Origin: CALEMW01 sp964343835
GTDB taxonomy: Bacteria > Krumholzibacteriota > Krumholzibacteriia > LZORAL124-64-63
DNA: 64,000 nucleotides
Direction: 5' to 3'
NCBI GenBank assembly: GCA_964343835.1
Contig: CAYFKR010000003.1
Span: 62,001 to 126,000, forward strand
Shown here: in pieces, positions 18,007 through 25,510 of the stretch
Layout: every line of letters begins with the position of its first letter
Position numbering within the stretch: the stretch's first letter is position 1
Made by a program: the position numbers and the translations under genes
The notes under the pieces: generated by a model
The model's database searches: none
The model's input: the letters and a program-made list of their open reading frames with translations, nothing else
Told to the model about the DNA's origin: nothing

Positions 18007-18087
18007 GATGTTCCCTTCGCGACCCCGGGACGTCCGGAGGTCGGCTTCTATCCGGGTGCTTCGGCGGGGAACAGGTGGGGTTGAGAC

Positions 18088-18117
18088 GAAAAAGGCCCGC
18101 CGAAGCGGGCCTCTTTT
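18088..18117 (-). terminator. Intrinsic terminator after wecB
   Basis: Stem AGGCCCGC / GCGGGCCT with a CGAA (TTCG on the minus strand) tetraloop. Read leftward it is followed by TTTTTCG, a good intrinsic terminator for wecB. A T-run also follows in the rightward direction, so it may be bidirectional. Confidence 0.85.
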
Positions 18118-18135
18118 CCGGTATTCCTGCCGGAA

Positions 18136-19227
18136 TCAGGAATCCAGCAGCAACGCCGCGATGCGCTCGGCCGTGCGGCCGTCCCAAAGCGGCGGCACCT
18201 CGCCCTTCTTCCACTCGCCGGCCATGACGGTGGTCAGATGGCCGGGCAGGAGTTCGAGGGTGGTCAACTCGTTGGTGCCCATGGTAATGGTGATGGGCCG
18301 CTCCGTATTGGGTCGCAGCGTGAGGCAGGGAATGCCCAGGTAGGTGGTCTCCTCCTGGATGCCGCCCGAGTCGGTGAGCACGAACTTGGCGTTCATGGTC
18401 AGGTTCACGAAGTCGTCGTAGGGCATGGGGTCGGCCAGGTGGATGGGGAACGGCCCCTCGGCCGCGTCCTCGCCGATGCCGTGCTCGGCCATGACCTTCC
18501 GCGTCCGCGGGTGGACGGGAAAGATGATGGGGGCCTCCACGGCCTTCAGGGCCGCGAAGATGGTCCGCAGCGAGTCGGGATCGTCCACGTTGGAGGGGCG
18601 GTGCAGGGTCACCAGGCCGTACGAGCCCTGCTCGGCGCCGAACCGCTCGTAAGCCGCGCGATCCTTCGCCCGATCCAGCGCCCCCGCCAGACTGTCGATC
18701 ATGATGTTGCCCACCAGGTGCACCCGGCCTTTGTCCGCCGCCTCGCGCCCCAGGTTGTCGTTGCCGTCCTGGGATGGAGTGAGCAGCAGGTCGCTGATGG
18801 CGTCGGTGGCCAGGCGGTTGATCTCCTCTGGCATGGACCAGTCGTTGCTGCGCAGGCCGGCCTCCACGTGGGCCACCTTGATCCACAGCTTCTTGGCCGT
18901 GAGGGCGCAGGCCACCGTGGAGTTCACGTCGCCGCACACCACCACCACGTCGGGCTTGTGCTCGATGCAGGCCTTCTCGAACTCGATCATCACGCCGCCG
19001 GTGTTCTCGGCGTGGCTGCCGCCCCCCACGCCGAGGTGCACGTGGGGCTTGGGCAGGCCCAGGTCCTCGAAGAACACGTCGGACATGTTCTTGTCGTAGT
19101 GCTGGCCGGTGTGGATGAGCCACGGGTCGCAGCGGTCCAGGTGTTTCTGCAGCTCGTGCCAGATGGGCGCGATCTTCATGAAGTTGGGGCGTGCGGCGGC
19201 GACGAGGAAGATCCTGGTCCTGGACAT
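18136..19227 (-). CDS. wecB: Non-hydrolysing UDP-N-acetylglucosamine 2-epimerase
   Basis: Enzyme of 363 aa interconverting UDP-GlcNAc and UDP-ManNAc, a precursor for surface glycans. Family motifs are visible: AAARPNFMKIAPIWHELQ at the N-terminus, HTGQHYDKNMSD, VVCGDVNSTVACALTAKKL, VAHVEAGLRSNDWSMPEEINRL, VTLHRPSNVDDP, and VLTDSGGIQEETTYLGIPCLTLRPNTERPIT. The catalytic acidic and His residues within these motifs are present. The ATG at 19227 has GGAG eight bases upstream; a TTG four codons earlier is weaker. It is separated from the glycan operon by about 5 kb yet probably feeds the same polymer or another ManNAc-containing glycan (inference). Confidence 0.94.
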   Translation of the reverse strand: MSRTRIFLVAAARPNFMKIAPIWHELQKHLDRCDPWLIHTGQHYDKNMSDVFFEDLGLPKPHVHLGVGGGSHAENTGGVMIEFEKACIEHKPDVVVVCGDVNSTVACALTAKKLWIKVAHVEAGLRSNDWSMPEEINRLATDAISDLLLTPSQDGNDNLGREAADKGRVHLVGNIMIDSLAGALDRAKDRAAYERFGAEQGSYGLVTLHRPSNVDDPDSLRTIFAALKAVEAPIIFPVHPRTRKVMAEHGIGEDAAEGPFPIHLADPMPYDDFVNLTMNAKFVLTDSGGIQEETTYLGIPCLTLRPNTERPITITMGTNELTTLELLPGHLTTVMAGEWKKGEVPPLWDGRTAERIAALLLDS

Positions 19228-19309
19228 CGGGGGCTCCAAGGCGTGGGGCGCGGATTCGGGGCGATCCGGTCGAATATAGCGGTTCGGGGGGCCCGCGTCA
19301 CATGAATGG

Positions 19310-20056
19310 TCAGTCGGGGTCGCGGGTGAGGGGGACGAAGCGGACGGGGATGACGGTCTCCGTGACCGGCCCGGACGGTCCGCGCGTGATCAGCTGGAGC
19401 TGCTGGACCCTCCCGACGGGTCCGACCGGGATCACCAGGCGCGCGCCGGGTGCGAGCTGGTCGACCAGGGGCCGCGGCACGTGATCCGGCGCCGCGGTCA
19501 CGATGATCCCGTCGAAGGGCGCCAGGTCCGGAAGACCGGCGTAGCCGTCGCCCTCGTACACCGTGACGCGGTCGGCATAGCCTGCGTCCTCCAGATCGCG
19601 GCGAGCGCGACGGGCCAGGGGCGTGACGATCTCGATGGTGTGGACCACGACCCCCATCTCCGCCAGGACCGCCGCCTGGTAACCGGAACCGGTGCCCACC
19701 TCCAGGACGGTGTCGCCGGGTGCGACCCCCAGCAGGTCGGTCATCAGGGCCACGATGTAGGGCTGGCTGATGGTCTGGCCGTGGCCGATGGGCAGGGGGG
19801 TGTCGTCGTAGTCGCGGGCGCGGAGGTCGTGGGGGACGAAGGCGTGGCGGGGCGTACGGCCCATGGCCTCGATCACGGCGTCGGCGATGGGAGGCCGGCC
19901 GGCCACCGCAGAGGCGGACCTGTCGTAGGCGGTGATGGTTGCGACCATGCGGGCCCGCCGGGCCTCGTGGTCTTGAATCCGGTCGTCGGCTCGTCCGCAG
20001 GAAGCGGTCATGACGGCCACCGTCAGCAGAAGGAGGGACAGGGAGCGCGATGCCAT
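19310..20056 (-). CDS. pcm: Exported (lipoprotein-type) protein-L-isoaspartate O-methyltransferase
   Basis: PIMT-family enzyme of 248 aa that repairs isoaspartyl damage by SAM-dependent methylation. The catalytic core shows PRHAFVPHDLRARDYDDTPLPIGHGQTISQP, motif I VLEVGTGSGYQAAVLAEMG, the post-I acidic IEIV and FDGIIVTAAPDHVPRPLVDQL. Unusually it begins with a lipoprotein-like signal, LLLLTVAVMTASC, where TASC fits a lipobox. Most PIMTs are cytosolic; periplasmic versions exist in some Gram-negative groups. The SAM requirement makes an extracytoplasmic location biochemically puzzling. ATG at 20056 is the only start giving this signal. Divergent from the octaheme cytochrome gene. Confidence 0.9.
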   Translation of the reverse strand: MASRSLSLLLLTVAVMTASCGRADDRIQDHEARRARMVATITAYDRSASAVAGRPPIADAVIEAMGRTPRHAFVPHDLRARDYDDTPLPIGHGQTISQPYIVALMTDLLGVAPGDTVLEVGTGSGYQAAVLAEMGVVVHTIEIVTPLARRARRDLEDAGYADRVTVYEGDGYAGLPDLAPFDGIIVTAAPDHVPRPLVDQLAPGARLVIPVGPVGRVQQLQLITRGPSGPVTETVIPVRFVPLTRDPD

Positions 20057-20100
20057 GATCCCGTGATCCTATCACACCGTGCCGCTGCAGCGCGAAGGGC

Positions 20101-20131
20101 TTGACAACGGCTTAACACCCCGCCACATATG
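20101..20131 (+). promoter_or_regulatory. Candidate promoter of the cytochrome gene
   Basis: Perfect -35 TTGACA at 20101-20106; the best -10 candidates are ACATAT (18-base spacer) or CATATG (19-base spacer), which are imperfect. A GGAGGT ribosome site follows at 20150-20155, just before the ATG at 20161. Confidence 0.45.
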
Positions 20132-20160
20132 AGAAATACCCACCCCGATGGAGGTCATCC

Positions 20161-22029
20161 ATGCCCCGGCGCCGCGCCCTGCTCCTGCTGCTCGTGATCC
20201 TGCTCCTGGCCGGCTGGCGCTGGCAGGCCTGGTCGCGCATGATCAACCTGATGATGCCCGCCGACTCCCGCCCCGGCACCGCGACCTTCGTGCTGGAACG
20301 CGAGACCCCCGAGACCTTCCGCGCCCTGGCCGCCGAGCTCACGGTCACGGCCGCCGCCATGGACATGGACTTCGACCACGTGGAGCACTTCCGCGGCGCC
20401 GGCATCCTGACCTACGAGGGGCCGGAGACGTGCCTCCGCTGCCACACCGACGTGCACTGGGAGAACGAATACGACGAGGCCTTCGACGAAGACCTCATGA
20501 CCAACCTCACCGACTCGTCCCACTACCGCTTCTTCAGCGACCGCCATCCCAACGTGTGGGGCTTCAACGGCGAACTGGCCGACCCCTTCCCCATGGGCAA
20601 GATCAACCGCCCCTGCCCCAAGCCCGGCTCCTTCGCCATGACGGCCTGGGCCGAACTCGTGGTCACCGCCGGGGGCGACACCATGAGCGAGGGCTGCGGC
20701 CAGTGCCACATCGGCGGCCAGTTCCAGGCGCCGCTCGGCGAGATGATGCCGCTGTACGAGACGCTGCCCGAAGAGGCCGCGGCCATCGACTGCCTCATCT
20801 GCCACAGCGCGCTGTACGACATGAACCGCAAGGTCGTGGTGGAGGACGGCGGCCGCCTGCGCTGGGGCCAGGACCGGTCCATGCGCGCCGCGGTCACGGT
20901 GACGACGCCCACCGCCCAGGCCTGCCTGCGCTGCCACCAGCACAACTTCGGCGGCGACGTCTACGTGGACGAGGCGGACCCGTCGTACATGCCGAGCATC
21001 ATGCAGCCCGGCGCCGACCGGCCGCGAGTCGCCCACCCCGGCTCCAAGCGCGGCACCCCCTACTCCCCGTCGTGGGACGTGCACGCCGCCGCGGGCATGA
21101 GCTGCCTGGAGTGCCACCACACCGAGGGCCACCGCATCGCCAAGGGCCTGCACACCACCACGATGATGGCCAACGACCTGCCCGAGCGAGTGGTGACCTG
21201 TACGGAGTGCCACGAGCCCCCCGTCCACGCGGAGACGGAGTGGTCCGACGAGCTGAACGATCACCTCGATCGCGTGGCCTGCGTCACCTGCCACATCCCG
21301 AGCCTCCACCCGGACAACGCCACCCGCCGCGACTTCGCCCACACCGAGTTCGAGGACCCGCCGGGCATCCACGTGTACCACGACACGGAAAAACTGACGG
21401 AGCCCGGCACGGGTATCGACTACGTGTGGTGGAACGGCGACGCGACGTTCCTCGGCAACCCCATCGGCGACCACCCGGACGGAGGGACGGGTTACTCGTT
21501 CTACGACGCCGCCAACCGCTGGCCCGAGTTCGCCGACTTCGACTACGACGCGTGGTACGAGGAGACCATGCGCCCCATCGCCCGCCGCAAGCCGTCGCAG
21601 CTCTACGCCATGAAACGCTTCAACGGCCGCCAGCACATCGACCTGCAGAACATGGGCCCCTTCGGCGGCATGTTCGTGCCCTACAACCTGCCCACCTACT
21701 ACCGCACCGGCGACCCGGACGCCGCCGCCCGCGCCGAAATGGACAAGTCCATGATGGGCATGATGTACGGCTGGATGTTCAAGGTGTACATGCTCGACCG
21801 GTTCATGGGCTTCATGGACATCGACGGCTGGAACACCGGATCATTCGAGGACGTGCGCGCCGGCCGCAACGTGGAGGCACGGTGGATCCCGACGGACGCC
21901 AGGCTGGAGATCAGCCATGGGGTGCGGCGCGTGGGGGCGTTGACGTGCGTGGATTGTCATGGGGCGGAGGGTGTGTTGGATTGGGAAAAACTGGGGTATG
22001 TGGAGGTGCCGGAGGTGTGTTTGGATTGA
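20161..22029 (+). CDS. Octaheme c-type cytochrome, tetrathionate reductase-like
   Basis: Exported multiheme cytochrome of 622 aa. The N-terminus (RRRALLLLLVILLLAG) is a signal or signal anchor. Eight CxxCH motifs begin near C91, C179, C211, C255, C315, C347, C374 and C596. The ETCLRCH...MTNLTDSSHYRFF and GKINRPCPKPGS segments resemble the octaheme tetrathionate/nitrite/hydroxylamine reductase family (OTR/ONR), where one heme can have a Lys ligand. The final heme motif is isolated by about 220 residues and sits near the C-terminus. Substrate (tetrathionate, nitrite, hydroxylamine or an electron-transfer role) cannot be decided from sequence. No quinol dehydrogenase or c-type maturation gene is adjacent, although a di-heme peroxidase lies 5 kb away. 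Confidence 0.85.
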   Translation: MPRRRALLLLLVILLLAGWRWQAWSRMINLMMPADSRPGTATFVLERETPETFRALAAELTVTAAAMDMDFDHVEHFRGAGILTYEGPETCLRCHTDVHWENEYDEAFDEDLMTNLTDSSHYRFFSDRHPNVWGFNGELADPFPMGKINRPCPKPGSFAMTAWAELVVTAGGDTMSEGCGQCHIGGQFQAPLGEMMPLYETLPEEAAAIDCLICHSALYDMNRKVVVEDGGRLRWGQDRSMRAAVTVTTPTAQACLRCHQHNFGGDVYVDEADPSYMPSIMQPGADRPRVAHPGSKRGTPYSPSWDVHAAAGMSCLECHHTEGHRIAKGLHTTTMMANDLPERVVTCTECHEPPVHAETEWSDELNDHLDRVACVTCHIPSLHPDNATRRDFAHTEFEDPPGIHVYHDTEKLTEPGTGIDYVWWNGDATFLGNPIGDHPDGGTGYSFYDAANRWPEFADFDYDAWYEETMRPIARRKPSQLYAMKRFNGRQHIDLQNMGPFGGMFVPYNLPTYYRTGDPDAAARAEMDKSMMGMMYGWMFKVYMLDRFMGFMDIDGWNTGSFEDVRAGRNVEARWIPTDARLEISHGVRRVGALTCVDCHGAEGVLDWEKLGYVEVPEVCLD

Positions 22030-22202
22030 TCCGGATGCCCGCATCACACCGAATCCACGTGAAACTCGCATAACCTACAATATATCAGCTAGATAGGCCG
22101 CATACCCCCGCAACAGGCCCGCAGCAACAGCCTCAAGGCACAGACAGTCACATGGTCTAGCGACATTACCTAATTGCCGTCGCACCAAAATGTTACGCCG
22201 CA

Positions 22203-22273
22203 ATTACTAATTCTATGGGTGTTAGTAATAAACTAGTAGACACGTTCACCAATCGATCCTATACTAATACTAA
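22203..22273. repeat. TACTAA/TTAGTA repeat cluster upstream of the Fic gene (candidate operator)
   Basis: Perfect inverted repeat ATTACTAA (22203-22210) and TTAGTAAT (22222-22229) with an 11-base spacer, followed by tandem TACTAA copies at 22262-22267 and 22268-22273. The tandem copies overlap the predicted -10 box and the bases just after it. The layout suits a repressor-binding region. The Fic protein's own C-terminal winged-helix-like domain is one candidate binder (inference). Confidence 0.6.
22237..22265 (+). promoter_or_regulatory. Predicted sigma-70 promoter of the Fic gene
   Basis: TAGACA (-35, five of six consensus bases) and TATACT (-10, five of six) separated by 17 bases. They lie 36 bases before the ATG, which has AAGGA at 22291-22295. 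The intergenic stretch 22030-22300 is strikingly AT-rich; apart from this promoter and the repeats I see nothing in it. Confidence 0.65.
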
Positions 22274-22300
22274 TGACTTTGACTTTGACAAAGGAATCCC

Positions 22301-23662
22301 ATGAAAAAGCCCCTCCGCCCCCCCACGATGATCGAACTCTGGTCCGACTTCAGCTCGGACCCGGAGCTGATGTCGGAGTTCGTCGAGGCCATGAACCAGA
22401 CCGGCGGACCCACACCTGATCAGCGGTACTATCACTGGGACAGCCTCCGGCACAGGCCGACTCCGGAAGGACTGGACCACCGCCGCTGGTGGCACGCCAT
22501 CAAGATGGCGAGGTCCTCCATCTCCAGGACACTGCCGATCGTCGATGCCTTGGGAAGGCCATTCAAGCTGGCGATGCCCGACCTCGTCTGGAGAATGATC
22601 CGCGACGTGGACGCTCGCGCGACCGGCACGATCAGGATGAACGAGCCCGTGACGAGCCCGCGAACCAGGAGCACGTACCTCGTAAGACAGCTCCTGGATG
22701 AAGCCATCACATCGAGTCAGCTCGAGGGCGCTGCGATGACGAGGCGAGAAGCTCTCGAGATGGTTCGCGACGACAGGGTGCCGCGGGACACGAGCGAGCG
22801 GATGGTCCTGAACAACTATCACGCGATGCAGGCCATCCGTGGCTTCAAGGATTCGAAACTCACACCGGAACTCGTCTTCGAGATCCATCGCATCGTGACT
22901 GAGGGGACGCTCGATGACCCCGACGACGCCGGACGCCCTCGCCGGCCCGACGATCCGGTCCATATCTACGATCGGGTCGGTAACATCCTGTATACCCCCC
23001 CGATAGCTTCCGAGCTGCCATCCCGGCTGGCCGCCATGTGCGAGTTCGCCAACGATGACGGCGACGATCCCTACATCCATCCCGTCGTTCGCTCGATTCT
23101 CCTGCACCTCTGGCTCGCCTGCGATCACCCCTTCGTGGACGGGAACGGCCGCACCGCACGGGCGCTGTTCTACTGGTCCATGCTGCGCCGCGGCTACTGG
23201 CTCTGCGAGTTCCTGTCCATCTCCAGGATCCTGCGAGAGGCCCCCACGCGATACCAGCGATCGTTCCTCTACGTCGAGACGGACGACAACGACGCCACCT
23301 ACTTCGTCCTGAACCAGCTGGAGGTCCTCAACAGATCCATCGACGACCTGTATTCCTACTTGGAACGAAAAACACGCGAACTCCACGACATCGACCGGGT
23401 CCTGTCCGCCGGCGCCCCCTTGGGAAGAAGCCTCAACCACCGGCAGCTGGACATCGTCAGGCACGCGCTGCGAAACCCAGGCTACGCCTATACCATCGCT
23501 GCGCATCGCAATGCGAACGGTGTCAGCTACCAGACAGCGAGGACGGATCTGCTGGATCTCGTTGAGAGGGGTATCCTGTTGAAGGGGAAGGGTGCGGGAC
23601 GCACGTTCGTGTTCACATCACCGGCGGACCTGGAAGAGCGGCTGAGGATTCTCGACTCCTGA
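22301..23662 (+). CDS. Fic-domain protein (probable AMP transferase) with C-terminal winged-helix domain
   Basis: Fic/DOC protein of 453 aa, predicted to transfer AMP (or another phosphoryl group) from a nucleotide to a target hydroxyl. The catalytic loop HPFVDGNGR (276-284) is complete: His base, Asp/Asn for metal-phosphate and Arg. The N-terminal part holds SSQLEG (138-143), the S/T-x3-E-G/N inhibitory helix motif, so the Glu should block ATP binding until released. The C-terminal about 90 residues (RQLDIVRHALRNPG, YAYTIAAHRNANGVSYQTARTDLLDLVERG) look like a winged helix-turn-helix. The layout matches the large chromosomal Fic proteins of unknown target. It is preceded by an AT-rich promoter with repeats, unlike its neighbours, suggesting acquisition by transfer. 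No antitoxin gene is adjacent. Confidence 0.92.
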   Translation: MKKPLRPPTMIELWSDFSSDPELMSEFVEAMNQTGGPTPDQRYYHWDSLRHRPTPEGLDHRRWWHAIKMARSSISRTLPIVDALGRPFKLAMPDLVWRMIRDVDARATGTIRMNEPVTSPRTRSTYLVRQLLDEAITSSQLEGAAMTRREALEMVRDDRVPRDTSERMVLNNYHAMQAIRGFKDSKLTPELVFEIHRIVTEGTLDDPDDAGRPRRPDDPVHIYDRVGNILYTPPIASELPSRLAAMCEFANDDGDDPYIHPVVRSILLHLWLACDHPFVDGNGRTARALFYWSMLRRGYWLCEFLSISRILREAPTRYQRSFLYVETDDNDATYFVLNQLEVLNRSIDDLYSYLERKTRELHDIDRVLSAGAPLGRSLNHRQLDIVRHALRNPGYAYTIAAHRNANGVSYQTARTDLLDLVERGILLKGKGAGRTFVFTSPADLEERLRILDS

Positions 23663-23668
23663 TCGTCC

Positions 23669-23953
23669 TCACCCCCTCCGATCCTCCGTATCCCAAGCCC
23701 TGATCTCCACCTCGAAATGCCCCCTCACCACCGCCGGATCCGCCTCCGCAATCGCCTCCGCCTCCTCGCGCCCCCGCACATCCACCACCGACATCCCCCC
23801 CGCGCCGTCGGTGAACGGACCGCCCATGACCATCGCGCCGGTGTCCATGACGTGGTGCATGAGCTTCACGTGGTCGGCCAGGGGGCCGGGCTCGGCAGGT
23901 TTGAGGTCGGGATCGTAGGCGGGGCCGGGACGGTAGATCATCGCGAACAGCAC
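23669..23953 (-). CDS. YciI-like (YCII-related domain) small protein
   Basis: Protein of 94 aa with the dimeric ferredoxin-like YCII fold: VLFAMIYRPGPAYDP, LADHVKLMHHVMDTGAMVMGGPFTDGAGGMSVVDV, and AEADPAVVRGHFEVEIRAW. The His and Asp positions of the family's putative active site (HVKLMHH, ADPAV) are present. Start is the GTG at 23953 because GGAGGT lies six bases before it and the product matches family length. Function in this family is poorly defined. The gene lies 14 bases after the FecR-like gene and may be co-transcribed with the sigma operon. Confidence 0.82.
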   Translation of the reverse strand: MLFAMIYRPGPAYDPDLKPAEPGPLADHVKLMHHVMDTGAMVMGGPFTDGAGGMSVVDVRGREEAEAIAEADPAVVRGHFEVEIRAWDTEDRRG

Positions 23954-23967
23954 GGGCGCACCTCCGG

Positions 23968-24744
23968 TCAATCGACGGGGGCCAGCCCCGCGTCTTCCAT
24001 CATGCCCAGCTTCATGCGTTCCATGTCGGTCAGGGGCAGCACCTCGGGGGCGCGTCCGTCGCGGTAGACCCACACGCGCTGGCCGGGCTCGAGGGTCACG
24101 TCGGGGGCGTCGCCCACCAGCGGGTCGACCAGGATGCCGCCTTCCCACAGGCACACGCACGAGGCGTCGTCGGTGCGGAACACGGCGAAGGTGGTACCGG
24201 TGAGCAGGGCTTCGAGTTCGCCGGTGGTGAAGGCGAAGGGGAGGTCGCTCTTATGGCCGCCGGTCGTGCCGAAGATCTCGCCGGCGTTCACGGTGAGGCG
24301 CTGGAAGCTGGCGAACCAGCGGCGGGGCGGCGGCGGCAGCTCGACCTCGGTGCCCGGCATCATGCGGAAGCGCAACAGCTCGCCGAGCTGGAGCTCGACC
24401 TCCTGGCCCTCGCCCGTGGTCACGAAGCCGTGGTCGATCGTCATGCCCGACTCGAAGGGCGCGCCGCCCGCGGTGTCCAGCACGCGCCACTCGGCAACCG
24501 GCTGCATGCCCACGAACATCAACGCCAGCACCGCAGCCGCGGCGGCGGCGAAGAACCCGGCCCACACGCGGCCGAAGGCGCTGCCGCCCTCCGGCATGCG
24601 CAGGACCTCCGTCCCGTCCAGGAAGGCGGCACGCGCACGGGCGCGGGCGTCCTGGTCGGCGGCGGAGCGCGGCAGACGGCGCAGGGCCTGGAGGGCCTGC
24701 GTCTCGTCGGGGCCGAAGCCGTCGTGGGTGCGGTCGTCGTTCAT
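23968..24744 (-). CDS. FecR-domain anti-sigma/sigma-regulator
   Basis: Membrane protein of 258 aa in an ATGA overlap with the ECF sigma gene. A short cytoplasmic N-terminus (ETQALQALRRLPRSAADQDAR) is followed by a transmembrane helix at about 61-81 (VWAGFFAAAAAAVLALMFVG) and a periplasmic FecR domain. That domain shows FQRLTVNAGEIFGTTGG, FAFTTGELEALLTGTTFAV, and the typical VCLWEGGILVDP. A closely spaced cysteine pair (SCVCLW) is unusual for FecR and may bind metal or form a redox switch (inference). It is expected to restrain or activate the co-encoded sigma factor in response to an envelope signal. No TonB receptor with an N-terminal signalling domain adjoins it. Confidence 0.85.
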   Translation of the reverse strand: MNDDRTHDGFGPDETQALQALRRLPRSAADQDARARARAAFLDGTEVLRMPEGGSAFGRVWAGFFAAAAAAVLALMFVGMQPVAEWRVLDTAGGAPFESGMTIDHGFVTTGEGQEVELQLGELLRFRMMPGTEVELPPPPRRWFASFQRLTVNAGEIFGTTGGHKSDLPFAFTTGELEALLTGTTFAVFRTDDASCVCLWEGGILVDPLVGDAPDVTLEPGQRVWVYRDGRAPEVLPLTDMERMKLGMMEDAGLAPVD

Positions 24745-25346
24745 GACCTCGGGCCGTCCTTGCGGCGGCGGAATCGTTCTCCGAGCCGTTTCACCGCGCG
24801 GGAATGGCGCTGGCGGACGGCGTCGGTGGTGATGTCCAGGGCGGCGGCCACGGCCGCCGTGTCGAGCTCCTCGTAGTCGCGCAGCAGGATGATCTCGCGA
24901 TCGTCCGGCGACAGGTCCTGCAGGGCCGACCACACGGCCCGCAACTCCTCGTCCTTCTCCATGGCCGCCTGCACGCCCGGGTCGGGGTGGGCGACGTCGA
25001 GCATGGTCGGGTCGTCCACGCCGGCCTCGCGCTCGGTGGTCTTGTGGGCCCGCGAGCGCCAGTGGTCGCGCACCACGTTGGTGGCCACGGTGAATACCCA
25101 GCCCGTCGGGTCGCGCTCGGGGTCGAGCCGGTCGATCACGCCGTGGAGCTTCAGGAACACGTTCTGGCACAGGTCGTCGGCCAGGGTGCGGTCGCGCGTG
25201 AGGTTCACCACGTGGGCGAGCACGCGCTCGTAGTAGTGCTCGAAGAACGACTCCATGGCGGCGCGGTCGCGGCCGGCGACGCGTCGCAGGAGGTCGGGCG
25301 GCAGGTCCCGCTCTTCCGGATGGAATGCTGATCTCGGCGGAACCAT
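24741..25346 (-). CDS. ECF-type RNA polymerase sigma factor
   Basis: Sigma-70 family member of 201 aa with only regions 2 and 4. Region 2 reads FEHYYERVLAHVVNLTRDRTLADDLCQNVFLKLH with the -10-binding stretch GWVFTVATNVVRDHWR. Region 4 reads LSPDDREIILLRDYEELDTAAVAAALDITTDAVRQRHSRAVKRL, a complete helix-turn-helix. The ATG at 25346 has AGGGGGT upstream. It is translationally coupled to its FecR-like regulator. The divergent gene across a 164-base spacer encodes a secreted protein and is the obvious candidate target (inference). I could not identify a convincing ECF promoter pair in that spacer by eye. Confidence 0.93.
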   Translation of the reverse strand: MVPPRSAFHPEERDLPPDLLRRVAGRDRAAMESFFEHYYERVLAHVVNLTRDRTLADDLCQNVFLKLHGVIDRLDPERDPTGWVFTVATNVVRDHWRSRAHKTTEREAGVDDPTMLDVAHPDPGVQAAMEKDEELRAVWSALQDLSPDDREIILLRDYEELDTAAVAAALDITTDAVRQRHSRAVKRLGERFRRRKDGPRS

Positions 25347-25510
25347 GTCACCCCCTCTCGGGAACTACGAAGTCGGACGGCGCGGTGCGACAGATAAAAA
25401 AGACCTGTCACGTCTGGAATCGAGACTCCGTAGAGGGTAGCGAGGCCCGCAAGGGGCCGTCAACGGTCCAGCGGACCTCGACCACGAAAACCTTGAACGG
25501 GAGACCAACC

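Noticed and set aside
15430..18084. 884-codon rightward open frame opposite the YfiR/TonB genes
   Set aside because: It spans two real genes of the other strand and has no recognisable motif or start signal.
18007..18087. Riboswitch (for example cobalamin) before the TonB receptor gene
   Set aside because: Only about 80 bases remain between the wecB terminator and the start, with no B12-box-like sequence seen.
22285..22290. TTGACA just before the Fic start as a -35 box
   Set aside because: Only 10 bases from the ATG, so no room for a -10 and leader; part of a GACTTT direct repeat. The promoter at 22237-22265 is better.
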